64,000 nt of DNA, taken from contig NZ_JARWAM010000004.1 in assembly GCF_031451695.1 (NCBI RefSeq), forward strand, positions 283,288-347,287, in the 5' to 3' direction. Numbering within the stretch: the stretch's first letter is position 1; every line of letters begins with the position of its first letter. Origin of the DNA: Franzmannia qiaohouensis. GTDB taxonomy: Bacteria; Pseudomonadota; Gammaproteobacteria; Pseudomonadales; Halomonadaceae. Below the pieces are notes generated by a model. The model was not told where the DNA came from and ran no database searches. It saw only the letters and a program-made list of their open reading frames with translations. The translations under genes were made by a program, and so were the position numbers. This document shows positions 63,807 through 64,000 of the stretch, in pieces.

Positions 63807-63883
63807 GAGCAACGTCAGTCACGATGGCAGCGCGCAGCGCTGCTGGTTAAACCCACCCCATCGCGGCTAAAGCCGCTCCTACA
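63803..63883. repeat. REPIN-like doublet of inverted REP sequences
   Basis: A degenerate REP starting GTAGGAGC (63803-63826) and a better-preserved inverse copy (63859-63883, core GCGGCTAAAGCCGC) flank a small GCAGCG/CGCTGC hairpin. The ends GTAGGAGC/GCTCCTAC and the inner CGATG/CATCG agree. The first unit overlaps the soxYZ stop codon (TAG 63804-63806). Confidence 0.7.
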
Positions 63884-64000
63884 TTAGCCTTGACGCCACT
63901 CCCAGTGTGGGAAATGGGATGGACCCGTCCCCCCTTGTGCCAAGATGAGTTTGCAACGCCATCTTGGGTGCATGGGGCACCACACGGCATCTCGGAAAGA
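63884..64000. other. Non-coding right edge with an inverted repeat
   Basis: No gene is supported. CCAAGATG (63940-63947) and CATCTTGG (63960-63967) form an 8-bp inverted repeat, followed by GGTGC-N5-GCACC. Probably the upstream region of a gene beyond the window. Confidence 0.4.

Overview
The window is a dense, high-GC chromosomal segment with strong Shine-Dalgarno sites and many ATGA/TGATG gene junctions. Its gene content points to a moderately halophilic gammaproteobacterium, most likely Halomonadaceae. The strongest pointers are the ectoine-degradation genes doeA-doeB-doeX, a BetT-type choline carrier, a PII-linked DUF1538 membrane protein and several Halomonas-like TRAP, PQQ and sulfur genes. 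No tRNA, rRNA, CRISPR array, transposase or prophage gene is visible. The left end cuts a C45-family acyltransferase gene; the right end stops in non-coding DNA.

Layout. 1-6528 (minus): doeA, doeB and the Lrp-type regulator doeX, followed by a nitrilase-like amidohydrolase, an ATP-grasp ligase and a C45 acyltransferase. 6710-11611 (plus): a small hypothetical ORF, a GhrA-like reductase, the NAD-salvage pair pncA-pncB, a DUF3108 protein and a LysO-like exporter. 11780-19051 (plus): an alpha-glucoside/trehalose import and hydrolysis operon (binding protein, two permeases, GH13 glucosidase, ATPase) and its LacI-type regulator. 19181-26201 (plus): an RND efflux pair, a BaeSR-like two-component system and a Spy-like periplasmic chaperone. 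26295-29522 (minus): a DctPQM TRAP carboxylate transporter. 29973-33246 (plus): betT and an L,D-transpeptidase. 33341-39695: an ExaC/AldB aldehyde dehydrogenase, LuxR-type response regulator, PQQ sugar dehydrogenase, soluble hybrid kinase and FIST sensor. 39765-44166: a membrane alpha/beta-hydrolase, a chemoreceptor with a FliA-type promoter, and a membrane-anchored monooxygenase-like protein. 44479-51331: fruBKA and divergent fruR. 51465-55108: a non-canonical CDF transporter, then (minus) a sulfite-oxidase-fold protein lacking cysteine and a hybrid kinase. 55315-57591: DUF1538, a PII-like protein and a CBS-domain protein. 57598-59824 (minus): an LprI-like protein, a MOSC protein and DUF2189. 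60144-63806 (plus): flavocytochrome c sulfide dehydrogenase (fccAB), a TsuA-like transporter and a SoxY-SoxZ fusion.

The genes describe a saline, nutrient-variable life: compatible solutes are imported or consumed (BetT, Doe), sugars enter by ABC and PTS routes, short-chain carboxylates by TRAP, alcohols and aldehydes are oxidised under two-component control, and reduced sulfur is handled in the periplasm. The least explained pieces are the DUF1538-PII-CBS trio, the three-enzyme module after doeX, the cysteine-free sulfite-oxidase-fold protein paired with a hybrid kinase, and the FCSD-TsuA-SoxYZ set without other sox genes. Two structured intergenic repeat copies, a REPIN-like doublet that supplies a stop codon, and a shared TTGC array at two promoters of the efflux-stress region are the notable non-coding signals.
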